DNA of 64,000 nucleotides from Betaproteobacteria bacterium (GCA_947478805.1 CANJXQ010000004.1:1-64000); one strand, 5' to 3'; numbered from the stretch's first letter, positions 19,523 to 31,840 are shown. The notes: generated by a model not told the origin, from the letters alone. Made by a program: numbers and translations.

Positions 19523-20215
19523 ATGCCCAGCGTCCTGATCGCCGGCGCCAGCCGCGGCATCGGCCTGGAACTGGCGCGCCAGTACGCCGCCGAGGGCTGG
19601 CGTGTGATCGGCACCTGCCGCGATGCCAGGGCCGAGGCGCGCCTGCGCGCGATGGGGGTGGAGCCGCGCCAACTCGATGTCAGCAACGCGGGGCAATTCG
19701 AGGCATTGGCGGCATCGCTGGCCGCCACGGCGATCGACGTGTTCATTCATTCGGCCGGTGTGTATGGCGGCGACAACAATTCGCTCGCCGCCCCCGATGA
19801 ACAGGATTTCGAGGAAGTCATGCGCGTCAACGTGCTCGCACCCATGCGCTCCATGGCCGTCATCGGCCCGTTGGTGGCACGCGCCAGCGGGCGCCTGGTG
19901 TACCTGTCGAGCAGCATGGGATCGATCACGCAGATGAGTGGCAGCCATGGGATGAGAGACACAAGCGGCTGGCTGTATCGCGCGAGCAAAGCAGCACTGA
20001 ATGCCGCGCTCAAGTGCGCAAGCGGCGAGCTGGGCGCCAAGGGCGTGATCTGCCTCACAATGCATCCGGGCTGGGTGCGCACCGACATGGGCGGGCCCGG
20101 CGCACCGCTCGACGTCGTCACCAGCGCCAGCGGACTGCGCCAGGTCATCGCCCGTGCCACCCTGAAAGACAACGGCCGGTTCCTCGATTACACCGGGGCA
20201 CCGATTCCCTGGTAA
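19523..20215 (+). CDS. Short-chain dehydrogenase/reductase
   Basis: MPSVLIAGASRGIGLELARQYAAEGWRVIGTCRD; YRASKAALN. Confidence 0.92.
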   Translation: MPSVLIAGASRGIGLELARQYAAEGWRVIGTCRDARAEARLRAMGVEPRQLDVSNAGQFEALAASLAATAIDVFIHSAGVYGGDNNSLAAPDEQDFEEVMRVNVLAPMRSMAVIGPLVARASGRLVYLSSSMGSITQMSGSHGMRDTSGWLYRASKAALNAALKCASGELGAKGVICLTMHPGWVRTDMGGPGAPLDVVTSASGLRQVIARATLKDNGRFLDYTGAPIPW

Positions 20216-20246
20216 CTCGCTTCCTCCAACGCTTCCATTCAAAGAC

Positions 20247-20627
20247 ATGACCAGAAAACTGATTTCTTCAGGTTCGAGCTTCGAGGCCGTCGCCGGATAC
20301 AGTCGCGCCGTTGTCGATGGCGACTGGGTGTTCGTGTCCGGGACCACCGGATTCGACTACGCCAGGATGAGCATCGAAGAAGATGTGGTGGCACAGGCCG
20401 AGCAATGCTTTCGCAACATCGCCGCGGCGCTGACCGAGGCGGGCGGCAGCCTCGATGACGTGGTGCGGGTGCGCGCATTCCTTGCTGCCCGGGCCGATTT
20501 CGAGCGCGTGGCACCCGTGTTCGGCAAGCACCTGGGCCGCGCGCGTCCTGCCAACACCACCGTGATCGCCGAACTGATCGACCCGCGCATGAAAATAGAA
20601 ATCGAAGTGACGGCGCGCCTGCGCTGA
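20247..20627 (+). CDS. RidA/YjgF family protein
   Basis: GYSRAVVDGDWVFVSGTTGFD...QAEQCFRNIAAALTEAGGSLDDVVRVRAFL. Confidence 0.9.
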   Translation: MTRKLISSGSSFEAVAGYSRAVVDGDWVFVSGTTGFDYARMSIEEDVVAQAEQCFRNIAAALTEAGGSLDDVVRVRAFLAARADFERVAPVFGKHLGRARPANTTVIAELIDPRMKIEIEVTARLR

Positions 20628-20664
20628 TACCGAGAATCTCCCCAGAAACCCAAAGGAAACCGGG

Positions 20665-21042
20665 ATGCCCACCCTCTCCACGACAGTTCTGCTCCACATC
20701 TTTACAGCCGTTCCCTCCATGATCCTCGGCGGGATCGTCCTCGCGCGTCCCAAGGGCACCTTCGTTCACAAGCTCATGGGACGCCTGTGGATCGCGCTCA
20801 TGCTGGTGACGGCGGTGGGATCGTTCGGCATCAAGTCCAGTGGACAGTTCAGCTGGATCCATATCCTCAGCGTGTTGACCATCGTGTCGATCGTCGCAGG
20901 GATCATCGCCATCCGCAATGGCAAGCGCGAAACGCACCAGCGCTGCATGCGCGGCGCCTATGTCGGCCTGATGATTGCCTTCGTCTTTACCATGACACCG
21001 GGACGCCTGGTCGGCCAGTGGGTTCGCCAGTTGTTCACGTGA
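20665..21042 (+). CDS. DUF2306-like membrane protein
   Basis: Four hydrophobic segments; HKLMGRLWIALMLVTAVGSF...IHILSVLTI...HQRCMRGAYVGL. Confidence 0.7.
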   Translation: MPTLSTTVLLHIFTAVPSMILGGIVLARPKGTFVHKLMGRLWIALMLVTAVGSFGIKSSGQFSWIHILSVLTIVSIVAGIIAIRNGKRETHQRCMRGAYVGLMIAFVFTMTPGRLVGQWVRQLFT

Positions 21043-21092
21043 GCGCCGCACCACCTGTCTTGGTCCCCGCCCCCTTAACGAGGAGTTGACGC

Positions 21093-21695
21093 ATGGCCGC
21101 ACCCATCGAGTTCTATTTCGATTTCTCCTCGCCTTATGGATACATCGCCGCCGAAAAAATCGATGCCATTGCCGCAGGGCACGGGCGCGAGGTGTCGTGG
21201 CACCCCATCCTGCTGGGGGTCGTGTTCAAGACCACCGGCATGCAGGCCTTGCCGGGGATCCCCTTGAAGGGGCAGTATGCCTTGCAGGATATCCCCCGTA
21301 GTGCCAGGTACCACGGGCTACCCTATCGTCATCCGTCAGTATTTCCGACATCGACCACGGCCGCGGTGCGCGCCTACTACTGGCTGGAGGCGCACGACCC
21401 GAAAGCGGCGCGCGACCTCGCGCTTGCCCTGTATCGCGCCTATTTTGTCGAGGCGATCGACATCTCGTCGCCGGATGCCGTGGCCGGCGTCGCCGCGAAA
21501 CAGGGATTGGCTGCGTCCGAGGTCCTGGCGGGCCTCAACGACACTGCCACCAAGGACCGGACCAAGCTCGAGGTGGAGAAGGCCATGGCCAAGGGCGTGT
21601 TCGGCTCGCCCTACATCCTCATCGACGGAGAGCCCTTCTGGGGCGCCGACCGGCTCGAGCAAGTCGAGAAGTGGCTCGCCACCGGGGGCTGGTAA
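21093..21695 (+). CDS. 2-hydroxychromene-2-carboxylate isomerase (DsbA/GST-kappa fold)
   Basis: IEFYFDFSSPYGYIAAEKIDAIAAGHGREVSWHPILLGVVFKTTG...FGSPYILIDGEPFWGADRLEQVEKWL. Confidence 0.93.
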   Translation: MAAPIEFYFDFSSPYGYIAAEKIDAIAAGHGREVSWHPILLGVVFKTTGMQALPGIPLKGQYALQDIPRSARYHGLPYRHPSVFPTSTTAAVRAYYWLEAHDPKAARDLALALYRAYFVEAIDISSPDAVAGVAAKQGLAASEVLAGLNDTATKDRTKLEVEKAMAKGVFGSPYILIDGEPFWGADRLEQVEKWLATGGW

Positions 21696-21698
21696 CTG

Positions 21699-22316
21699 AT
21701 GACGGATTCCACTCCAGCGTTTCGCGCGCTGGCCGTTTTCTGCGGCTCGCGCGCCGGCCACCGCCCGGAGTACGCTGCGGCGGCGCGTACCCTCGGCACC
21801 TTGCTGGCGGCGCGCGGCATCGAACTCGTCTACGGCGGCGGCAGCGTGGGCATGATGGGCATCCTCGCCCGCGCTACGCTGGAGGCGGGCGGCTCGGTGA
21901 CCGGTGTCATCCCCGACAGCCTGGTGCAACGCGAGGTCGGGCAGGCGGGCCTCACGCGTCTGCACGTGGTGGACTCCATGCACGAGCGCAAGGCCATGAT
22001 GGCGGAACTGTCGGACGGCTTTGTCGCTCTGCCCGGTGGCTACGGCACGCTGGAGGAATACTTCGAAGTGCTGACCTGGGCGCAGCTGCGATTCCATGCC
22101 AAGCCGGTGGGGTTGCTCGATGTCGCGGGCTTTTTCCAGCCGATGATCGGGCTGTTCGATCACATGGTGACCGAGGGCTTCGTCAGCGACACGCACCGGG
22201 CGCTGGCGCTGGCGGACGCGGACCCGGTGGCACTGCTGCACAAGATGGCGCAATATCGGGCGCAGGCCGCAGGCGAATCTGCGCCCCTGAGCGCGGGCCT
22301 GCGGGACAAAACCTGA
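21699..22316 (+). CDS. LOG family protein (Rossman fold, TIGR00730-like)
   Basis: [16 protein letters not shown]...[12 protein letters not shown]...[22 protein letters not shown] (PGGxGTxxE). Confidence 0.93.
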   Translation: MTDSTPAFRALAVFCGSRAGHRPEYAAAARTLGTLLAARGIELVYGGGSVGMMGILARATLEAGGSVTGVIPDSLVQREVGQAGLTRLHVVDSMHERKAMMAELSDGFVALPGGYGTLEEYFEVLTWAQLRFHAKPVGLLDVAGFFQPMIGLFDHMVTEGFVSDTHRALALADADPVALLHKMAQYRAQAAGESAPLSAGLRDKT

Positions 22317-22368
22317 CACCGGACTCTTGGGCGGGGAGCCCAATGACGGAACCATTGAGGAACGATCG

Positions 22369-23976
22369 ATGACGGTCATCAAGACCAGTGCAAACGTCCA
22401 CGGCGACGAGTTCCGCCGCAATGCCGAGGCCATGGCGGCGCTCGAGGCCGACCTGCGCGACAAGATCGCCACCATCGCAGCGGGCGGCGGCGAGACGGCG
22501 CGCGCCCGGCACCTCGCGCGCGACAAGCTCTTGCCGCGAGACCGCGTGCGCGCCCTGCTCGACCCGGGCGCGCCCTTCCTCGAATTCTCGCAATTGGCCG
22601 CCTGGGACATGTACGGCAACGACGCGCCGGGCGCCGGCATCATCACCGGCATCGGGCGCGTGTCCGGACGCGAGTGCGTGATCATCGCCAACGATGCCAC
22701 GGTCAAGGGCGGCACCTACTACCCGATCACGGTGAAGAAACACCTGCGCGCGCAGGAGATTGCGCGCGAGAACCGACTGCCCTGCATCTACCTCGTGGAT
22801 TCAGGCGGCGCCTTCCTGCCCGAGCAGGACAACGTGTTTCCCGACCGCGAGCATTTCGGCCGCATCTTCTACAACCAGGCCACGCTGTCATCCATGGGCA
22901 TCGCACAGGTGGCCGTGGTCATGGGTTCCTGCACCGCGGGCGGCGCCTATGTGCCAGCCATGTCGGACGAGACCATCATCGTCAAGGAACAGGGCACCAT
23001 CTTCCTCGGCGGCCCCCCGCTGGTGAAGGCCGCCACCGGCGAAGTGGTGACGCCGGAAGAACTCGGCGGCGCCGATGTGCACGCACGCCAGTCGGGCGTG
23101 GCCGACCACTATGCGCTGGACGATGCCCACGCGTTGGCCATCGCGCGGCGCATCGTCTCGCATCTCAACACAACGAAGGACGTGAAGCTCGACCTCGCCG
23201 CGCCGCGCGAACCGCTGCTGCCCGCCGACGAACTCGGCGGCATCATTCCCGCCGATGCAAGGAAGCCCTACGACGTGCGCGAGGTGATTGGGCGCATCGT
23301 CGATGGCAGCGAGCTCGACGAATTCAAGGCGCAGTACGGCACCACGCTCGTCACCGGCTTCGCGCGCATCTGGGGCTACCCGGTGGGCATCGTGGCCAAC
23401 AACGGCATCCTGTTCTCCGAATCGGCGCTCAAGGGCGCGCACTTCATCGAGCTGTGCTGCCAGCGCAAGATCCCGCTCGTCTTCCTGCAGAACATCAGCG
23501 GCTTCATGGTGGGCAGGAAGTACGAGGCGGCCGGCATCGCCAAGGACGGCGCCAAGCTGGTGACTGCGGTGTCCTGCGCGCAGGTGCCGAAATTCACCGT
23601 GGTCATCGGCGGGTCCTTCGGCGCCGGCAACTACGGCATGTGCGGCCACGCCTTCTCGCCGCGCTTCCTGTGGATGTGGCCCAACGCGCGCATCTCGGTC
23701 ATGGGCGGCACGCAGGCCGCGGCGGTGCTGGCGACGGTCAAGCGCGACGGCATGGAGGCACGCGGCGAACAATGGCCGGCGGAGGCCGAGGCCAAATTCA
23801 AGCAGCCCATCCTCGACCAGTATGAGCGCCAGGGGCACCCGTACTTTGCCAGCGCGCGCTTGTGGGACGACGGCATCATCGCCCCTGCCGACACGCGCCG
23901 CGTGCTGGCGCTTGCCCTCTCCGCATCGCTCAACGCGCCCATCCCGGACACCCGCTTCGGCGTGTTCAGGATGTAA
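22369..23976 (+). CDS. Carboxyltransferase subunit, methylcrotonoyl-CoA carboxylase beta type
   Basis: Carboxyltransferase motifs ([52 protein letters not shown]); between ivd and biotin carboxylase genes. Confidence 0.92.
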   Translation: MTVIKTSANVHGDEFRRNAEAMAALEADLRDKIATIAAGGGETARARHLARDKLLPRDRVRALLDPGAPFLEFSQLAAWDMYGNDAPGAGIITGIGRVSGRECVIIANDATVKGGTYYPITVKKHLRAQEIARENRLPCIYLVDSGGAFLPEQDNVFPDREHFGRIFYNQATLSSMGIAQVAVVMGSCTAGGAYVPAMSDETIIVKEQGTIFLGGPPLVKAATGEVVTPEELGGADVHARQSGVADHYALDDAHALAIARRIVSHLNTTKDVKLDLAAPREPLLPADELGGIIPADARKPYDVREVIGRIVDGSELDEFKAQYGTTLVTGFARIWGYPVGIVANNGILFSESALKGAHFIELCCQRKIPLVFLQNISGFMVGRKYEAAGIAKDGAKLVTAVSCAQVPKFTVVIGGSFGAGNYGMCGHAFSPRFLWMWPNARISVMGGTQAAAVLATVKRDGMEARGEQWPAEAEAKFKQPILDQYERQGHPYFASARLWDDGIIAPADTRRVLALALSASLNAPIPDTRFGVFRM

Positions 23977-24022
23977 TCAATTCTGACATACAGTCCCCGT
24001 CTTACGGAGATGAATCAATAAA

Positions 24023-26058
<2,036 letters not shown>

Positions 26059-26062
<4 letters not shown>

Positions 26063-26194
26063 CAGGCTGTTGAAAAACGCTTCCCGAATGCGAAACTCAC
26101 CAATTCACATGCTTCGCTTCAGAGGGAAGGGTTTTTCAACAGCCCCCGAAGTAGGGGGTCAAGGGGGACCGTGTCCCCCTTTTTCAACACCCTA
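26059..26194 (-). repeat. Copy B of the ~130-bp interspersed element (inverted relative to copy A)
   Basis: Reverse complement GGTGTTGAAAAAGGGGGACACGGTCCCCCTTGACCCCCTACTTCGGGGGCTGTTGAAAAACCCTTCCC...GGGAAGCGTTTTTCAACAGCCTG aligns with 3986-4121; CTAG at both edges. Confidence 0.9.
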
Positions 26195-26208
26195 GCTAGC
26201 GCGCGTGG

Positions 26209-27924
26209 CTAACCGCCTGTCTTCTCCGCCAGTAGCGCCTTGCCCGCGAGGTGGTGGGCCGCCAGATAGCCGAAGGTGAACGCCGGACCTAGGGTGATGC
26301 CGGGACCCGGGTAATAACCACCGAACACGCTGGCGCTGTCGTTGCCGGCCGCGTAGAGGCCGGGGATGGGCTTGCCGCTGCCGTCGAGCACGCGCGCGTT
26401 GCGGTCGGTGGAGATGCCCACATAGGTGCCGATGGTGCCCATGCGAATCCGCACGGCATAGAAGGGGCCTTCCTCGAGCGGGGCGACGCAGGGGTTCGGC
26501 TTGTGTTCCACATCGCCTAAGAACCGGTTGTAGGCCGTGCTGCCGCGGCCGAACTCGGGGTCTTGCCCGTTGCGGGCGCCTTCGTTGTACTTGGCGACTG
26601 TGTTCTCCAGGGCGTCGGGCGGCACGCCGATGGCGCCGGCGAGTTCGCGCAGCGTACTGCCGCGCTTCAGGTAGCCGCTGCGCAATTGCGAGCCGTACGG
26701 GATCGGGAAGGGCTTGACGAACCCGAGGCCGTATTTGCGCATGGCGCGGTGATCGCACACCATGTACACGCCGGGGTCCGAGCCTTCGTTCAGCGCCGTC
26801 ATGGCGATGACGAAGTCGTGATACGAGTTTGACTCGTTGCAAAAGCGCACGCCGTGGCGGGTCACGGCGATGAAGCCGGGCTTGTAGCGGTCCACAAGGT
26901 GCGGGAAGGTGCCCTTGCGGCCGCCTTCGAGGATGGGCTCGGAGACCGGCATCAACGCGCCCGGCTGATAGACGTGGGAGTTGATCGCCCCACCCGCCGA
27001 GGTGGCAAGGTTCAACCCGTCGCCCGTGTTGCCTTCGGCCGCGGGTGAGCGCGTCTGCGTGCCGTCGGGGTCGCGCGGGAAGAATTGCGAGCGCAGCTTC
27101 GGGTCGTGCGGAAAGCCGCCCGCCGCAAGCACCACGCCTTTCTTGGCCATGATCCTCTCTCGTCCCTTCGGCCCGTCAATGACCACGCCGCGCACCGCGC
27201 CGTCCTCTATGACGAGTTCCTTCGCCGGCGATGACAGGCGAATCTCGATGCCGAGCTCGAACGAGGTCTTCGCCAGCCGCGCGATCAGCGCGTTGCCGCC
27301 CTTCAACTGCACGGTGCGCCCGTAGCGCAGGACCTGCCACACGGCGCGCAGGAACATTCGCGTCACGTACATGAAGGACGTGAGCGACCGGGTGAAGTTG
27401 TAGAAGTGCTTCAGCTCCTCCTGGCTGCCGCTGAACATCATGCCGGCGAAAGTGATCTCGCGAAGCGGCGGGCGCAGGTTGCGAAGGTGCTTGCCGAGGT
27501 TGCGGCCATCGTAGGGGTGGCACACCAGCGGCCGCCCGCCCTGCCCGGCGCCGTCGAAGTCGGAGTGATAGTCCGGCAGCCCGTACGGAAAGAACTTCAC
27601 CTCGGTTTCGTCTTCCAGGAACTTCGCCATCTTCGGGCCGATCTTCAGGTAGGCCTCGATGCGGTCGGCATCCAGGTAATCGCCCACCTCCTCGCGAAGG
27701 TAGAGGCTCGCCGCCTCGACCGAATCCTTGTACCCCGCACCCGGTTCATGGTGATTGGCCGGAATCCACAGCGCGCCGCCCGAGCGGGCCGTCGTGCCGC
27801 CGAAGACCGCATCCTTCTCGACGATGCACACGCGCAGGCCGAGCTTGGCGGCCGTCACCGCCGCACCGAACCCGCCGCCGCCGGAACCGACGACGACGAC
27901 GTCGTATGTACTTTGTTGTTCCAT
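26209..27924 (-). CDS. FAD-dependent oxidoreductase (3-ketosteroid dehydrogenase/fumarate reductase flavoprotein-like)
   Basis: YDVVVVGSGGGGFGAAVTAAKLGLRVCIVEKDAVFGGTTARSGGALWIP...; GLYAAGNDSASVFGGYYPGPGITLGPAFTFGYLAA. Confidence 0.93.
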   Translation of the reverse strand: MEQQSTYDVVVVGSGGGGFGAAVTAAKLGLRVCIVEKDAVFGGTTARSGGALWIPANHHEPGAGYKDSVEAASLYLREEVGDYLDADRIEAYLKIGPKMAKFLEDETEVKFFPYGLPDYHSDFDGAGQGGRPLVCHPYDGRNLGKHLRNLRPPLREITFAGMMFSGSQEELKHFYNFTRSLTSFMYVTRMFLRAVWQVLRYGRTVQLKGGNALIARLAKTSFELGIEIRLSSPAKELVIEDGAVRGVVIDGPKGRERIMAKKGVVLAAGGFPHDPKLRSQFFPRDPDGTQTRSPAAEGNTGDGLNLATSAGGAINSHVYQPGALMPVSEPILEGGRKGTFPHLVDRYKPGFIAVTRHGVRFCNESNSYHDFVIAMTALNEGSDPGVYMVCDHRAMRKYGLGFVKPFPIPYGSQLRSGYLKRGSTLRELAGAIGVPPDALENTVAKYNEGARNGQDPEFGRGSTAYNRFLGDVEHKPNPCVAPLEEGPFYAVRIRMGTIGTYVGISTDRNARVLDGSGKPIPGLYAAGNDSASVFGGYYPGPGITLGPAFTFGYLAAHHLAGKALLAEKTGG

Positions 27925-28030
27925 TGCCCCGCCCCCCCATTTATTTGGCGTTGACCTTGCCTACAGTTCCAAGGTTAAACCACAACAATCCGGATCGCTT
28001 TTGAGAGTCAGTGTGGCTAAAGGGGCTGGC

Positions 28031-28062
28031 TAAAGCTAAAGGGGCCAAGCCCCTTTTTCCCG
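28031..28062. terminator. Intrinsic terminator-like hairpin between the M23 gene and the FAD-oxidoreductase gene
   Basis: AAAGGGGCcaaGCCCCTTTTT. Confidence 0.55.
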
Positions 28063-28083
28063 CCGCGGGGTCGCAGGAAGACC

Positions 28084-28956
28084 TTACGTGCGCCGACAGG
28101 CGTACGGCCAGACGATCTTCTGTTTTGCGGGCAACGTTTCGCCGTCTTCAAACATGACGGCGACAGGCACCTGCTTTTCGGCATCAGGCAGGGATTTCAT
28201 GGCGGCAGAATCCAACGGAAGCTTCATGCGATAAAGCGCGATGGGGTCCATCCAATGACCGTCAGCCGGAACGATGGCCTCGAAGGGCACGCGAATTTCG
28301 GCGTACTGCCCGCCGGTGCTGTAATACACCCCGAAATGCACTGCAGGCCGGGCGCCTTTCTTGCCCTGCGCCTGCGCGGCACTCGTTCCGGTCCCGGAAT
28401 TTCCCGTAAGACCGATTTTGTCGCCCATGCGCACGCGCTGGCCCAATTCCAGCTTCGGCATCTCCGACAAGTGGGTGTACTGGGTATAGACCCACATCGG
28501 CAGTCCGGTGTCTTCCGGTGAATGACGGATTACGATTTCAATTCCGCGAATGGAATTCTCGGCACCGTACATGGCCACAATCGAGCCGGCTGCCGCCGCG
28601 ATGATCGGGGTGCCAAACGGTGCCGGGATATCGATGCCCCCGTGGTGGGTCTCCCCGACGCGGGGCCCCCTACCCGACAAATCCTTGGCAAACCCCTCAT
28701 CGACTTTGTCGAAACATTTCGCATTTTCCGGCAATCGCGGGCTCAGCCCCGTCTCGAAGAACCCCCGATCAGCGGAGAACTTCTTGTCGCATTTCGGAAA
28801 CCGCAAGATGCCACATCGGGTCGCCTGATCGAGAGCCGTCGGCGATATTCGGCCGGTGTCTGATTCGACCCGTTGCTCCGGTGCACTTTGAGCAAAAGCC
28901 GGCATCGCGAAGATCATTGCGAAAAAAACGAGCGTGAACGTCCAAAGTCGATTCAT
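28084..28956 (-). CDS. Exported M23-family (LytM-like) peptidase
   Basis: Signal peptide MNRLWTFTLVFFAMIFAMPAFAQS; HHGGIDIPAPFGTPIIAAAAGSIV...VYTQYTHLSEM...RMGDKIGLTGNSG...PAVHFGVYY. Confidence 0.85.
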   Translation of the reverse strand: MNRLWTFTLVFFAMIFAMPAFAQSAPEQRVESDTGRISPTALDQATRCGILRFPKCDKKFSADRGFFETGLSPRLPENAKCFDKVDEGFAKDLSGRGPRVGETHHGGIDIPAPFGTPIIAAAAGSIVAMYGAENSIRGIEIVIRHSPEDTGLPMWVYTQYTHLSEMPKLELGQRVRMGDKIGLTGNSGTGTSAAQAQGKKGARPAVHFGVYYSTGGQYAEIRVPFEAIVPADGHWMDPIALYRMKLPLDSAAMKSLPDAEKQVPVAVMFEDGETLPAKQKIVWPYACRRT

Positions 28957-29301
28957 TATTTTTCCTAAATTCAAGGCCAACGTGGACGTTGAATGAACGA
29001 GCGCCGCAGGCGCAAGGTCCACTCGAATATGAATAAAAACGGTGATTAAAAATGGGGCCAGACCCCACCCCACATCCCACGCTTGATTTGCTACCGGCCG
29101 CCTTGGTCGGCAAATGCGACTTAATAGGATGAGGCTTTGCGGAAAATGGGCCAGCTTGCCTCTCGGCGGGGCTAGCTATGCAAACAAGCGAAATGTAACA
29201 CTGACCCTATTTGCTTTACTGCCCCCCCCTTTTTATTGACATGCCCCGCCCGCATCCGACCCCACCGCCCTGCTTGACCAGCGGCCAATCCCGATTTATA
29301 T

Positions 29302-29317
29302 TTAACCAATCGGTTAA
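29302..29317. promoter_or_regulatory. ArsR-type operator palindrome TTAACC-AATC-GGTTAA
   Basis: Perfect 6-4-6 inverted repeat 22 bp upstream of the ArsR-family start codon. Confidence 0.7.
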
Positions 29318-29338
29318 TTACAGATTCCTCAGATCCGG

Positions 29339-29695
29339 ATGCAAGATCAACTCAACCTCGTCTTTGCCGCCCTCGCCGACCCCACCCGGCGGGCGATGCT
29401 GGCGCGCCTCTCGGAGGGCGAGGCCAACGTATCGGATCTTGCGCAGCCGTTCCTGAAGACCATGAGCCTGCCCGCGGTAACCAAGCACCTGAAGGTGCTG
29501 GAGAACGCCGGCCTCGTCAGCAAGGGCCGCAACGCCCAGTGGCGGCCCTGCACGCTGAATGTCGAACCGCTGCGCGATGCCGTCGACTGGATGGAGCAGT
29601 ACCGCATCGCCTGGGAAGACAAACTCGATCGCCTGGACGCCTACCTGAAATCGAAGACGCAAGGAACCCACCATGGCCGAAAAAAGCAAAACTAA
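29339..29695 (+). CDS. ArsR-family winged-helix transcriptional regulator
   Basis: MQDQLNLVFAALADPTRRAMLARLSEGEANVSDLAQPFLKTMSLPAVTKHLKVLENAGLVSKGRNAQWRPCTL. Confidence 0.95.
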   Translation: MQDQLNLVFAALADPTRRAMLARLSEGEANVSDLAQPFLKTMSLPAVTKHLKVLENAGLVSKGRNAQWRPCTLNVEPLRDAVDWMEQYRIAWEDKLDRLDAYLKSKTQGTHHGRKKQN

Positions 29696-30620
29696 CGTCA
29701 TCTCCCTCACCCGTGTGTACGACGCCCCGTTGCAGGCGGTGTGGGATGCCTGGACGATCCCGGAAGAAGTGGCGCAGTGGTGGGGCCCGCGCGGGTTCAC
29801 CCTGACCACCCACAGCCGCGACCTGCGCACGGGCGGCCACTGGCACTACACCATGCACGGCCCCGACGGCACCGACTATGAAAACACCACGAAGTACCTC
29901 GAGGTGGTGCCGATGCAACGCATGGTGTACGACCACGGCGGCCACGCGGACCGCCCACCCCTTTTCAGAGTGAATGCCCTTTTCACCGAACGCGACGGGC
30001 GAACGCAGCTCGACATGAGCATGTCGTTCGCGACGCCTGAAATCGCCGAGGAGATGAGCAGCTTCATCAAGAAAGCCGGCGGCGAATCGACGTGGGACCG
30101 GCTCGCCGAATACCTCGGCAAGCACCACGCGGGCAAGGAGCAGTTCTTCATCGCGCGCAGCTTCGACGTGGGCATCGAGCGCATGTACGACATGTGGACC
30201 GACCCCGAGCACATGGCCCAATGGCTGCCGCCCACCGGCGCCACCATGAGTTTCATGCGGGCCGAGCCGCGGGTCGGCGCCACGTCGTTCTATGCGATGA
30301 AATTCGGAGACGGCCCCGCCATCTACGGCCTGATCCGTTACCTCGAACTCAACAAGCCCACCCGCCTCGTCTATACGCAACAGTTCTGCGACGAAAGCGA
30401 GAAGCCCACCCGCCCGCCCTTCTTCCAGGATTGGCCCTTGTGCATGTTATCGACGGTGGAACTCGCGGCCGAAGGCCCGGACCGCACGCGTGTGACCGTG
30501 CGCTGGGAACCGCAGGAAGCCAACACCGCGGACCTTGCCGAATTCATCACGCAGCGTTCCGGCATGACGATGGGCTGGACTGGCAGCTTTGACAAGCTGG
30601 AGGCTGTGCTGGGGGGTTGA
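29673..30620 (+). CDS. SRPBCC (AHSA1-like) protein with two tandem domains
   Basis: First domain ISLTRVYDAPLQAVWDAWTIPEEVAQWWGPRGF; second domain FFIARSFDVGIERMYDMWTDPEHMAQWLPPTGA; start overlaps the ArsR gene. Confidence 0.9.
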   Translation: MAEKSKTNVISLTRVYDAPLQAVWDAWTIPEEVAQWWGPRGFTLTTHSRDLRTGGHWHYTMHGPDGTDYENTTKYLEVVPMQRMVYDHGGHADRPPLFRVNALFTERDGRTQLDMSMSFATPEIAEEMSSFIKKAGGESTWDRLAEYLGKHHAGKEQFFIARSFDVGIERMYDMWTDPEHMAQWLPPTGATMSFMRAEPRVGATSFYAMKFGDGPAIYGLIRYLELNKPTRLVYTQQFCDESEKPTRPPFFQDWPLCMLSTVELAAEGPDRTRVTVRWEPQEANTADLAEFITQRSGMTMGWTGSFDKLEAVLGG

Positions 30621-30721
30621 GCCCGACCGGGAATGATTTCAGTCAGTTGGGCACGTATCCCGCGACTTACCCCTACTTGACCATGAATGGCGGAGTCCGA
30701 CATGCTCGTCTCCTTGGGTCT

Positions 30722-31030
30722 CTAGGAAGAATTCCTGTTCAGCAGCGTGAAGGATAGCCCGGCAGCCGCCGCCCCGAGCAGCGCACCCAGCACAAGACAC
30801 GCGAGCGACGCCCAGGCCGGCCAGTTGTACAAGGGCACGACCCCGAACCCGAAGGCGAGCGCCAGCGACAGGATCGCCGCCCCCACGCCGCAGGCCGCGC
30901 CCAGGATGGCGAGTGTCGCCACGCGCAGGGCTGGGCCCGACTTGAGAAAGAACTTCGCCACGAACCAGGACGCGAGCATCGCAACGCCAAGGGCAAGGCC
31001 GGCCAGCAGGGTGAAAGTCACCGAGTTCAT
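30722..31030 (-). CDS. Small integral membrane protein, unknown function
   Basis: Three hydrophobic segments in 102 aa (MNSVTFTLLAGLALGVAMLASWFVAKFFL...). Confidence 0.6.
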   Translation of the reverse strand: MNSVTFTLLAGLALGVAMLASWFVAKFFLKSGPALRVATLAILGAACGVGAAILSLALAFGFGVVPLYNWPAWASLACLVLGALLGAAAAGLSFTLLNRNSS

Positions 31031-31072
31031 GCGGCGGGCGTCAGTTCATGGCGCGTCAATGGTCGGCCGGGA

Positions 31073-31516
31073 CTAGGACAGGTAATCCGCAAGGATCGCC
31101 TCCCCGCGCCGCACCTGCCCGATGACCTTCTGGCTGATCTTGCGATTGTCCTTGCGGATGAGTTCCGTCAGGCGCCCGATGCGCTTCGCCTCCGAGCGGC
31201 TGTCGTGCTTCGCGCTCCACAACACCATCTCGAACAGCAGCGGAACGAGGTCAAGGCCCTGCCCGGTGAGCGAATAGACGTCCTTGCGGCCGTCGGCTTC
31301 ATCGCCCTTTCCCTCGAGGATGCCCTCATCGACAAGGTGCGCGAGGCGCGTGGCGAGGATGTTGGTCGCGAACCCCTCCTCCGACTTGAGGAACTCCCCG
31401 TACGTGTGCTTCCCGCGAAAGACGATGTCCCGCAGGATCAGCAACGCCCAGCGATCGCCGAAGGCCTCCAGCCCGTAGTTGATGGGGCAATGCGACCGCA
31501 ACCCACCCCTGGTTTT
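31073..31516 (-). CDS. HxlR-family transcriptional regulator
   Basis: CPINYGLEAFGDRWALLILRDIVFRGKHTYGEFLKSEEGFATNILATRLAHLVDEGILE. Confidence 0.92.
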   Translation of the reverse strand, partial: KTRGGLRSHCPINYGLEAFGDRWALLILRDIVFRGKHTYGEFLKSEEGFATNILATRLAHLVDEGILEGKGDEADGRKDVYSLTGQGLDLVPLLFEMVLWSAKHDSRSEAKRIGRLTELIRKDNRKISQKVIGQVRRGEAILADYLS

Positions 31517-31840
31517 CTTCATGCGCGTGATCCCTTCATGTGCCACCCGTCATTTTGACCTGCCGCCCCGCCGCCCGCCTTCGCGCCCATCCTGGCGCCC
31601 CGAATCCGGCCACGATAGTTTACTTGCAGCCTGCGCGAGTACGTGGAAACCGGCACGGGCCGCCCCGCGCCGAACGACCTGAAGACCGACAACTGGAACT
31701 AGCGTTGCCGGCGTTCGCGGACGCCGCCCTGCTCTTGCCTGCGAAGTGCCTGGCGCGCGTGGGTGCGGCACCGCACGGAATCGGCACGGGCAGCCATCGG
31801 ACAATGAGGCACACGGGGCCCTGCCCTGCGCAACCCCACA

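Noticed and set aside
28014-28046. Short direct repeats (ggctaaagggg / ggctaaag / ctaaagggg) as a possible CRISPR or iteron
   Set aside because: Too short and irregular; best explained as sequence adjoining an intrinsic terminator.
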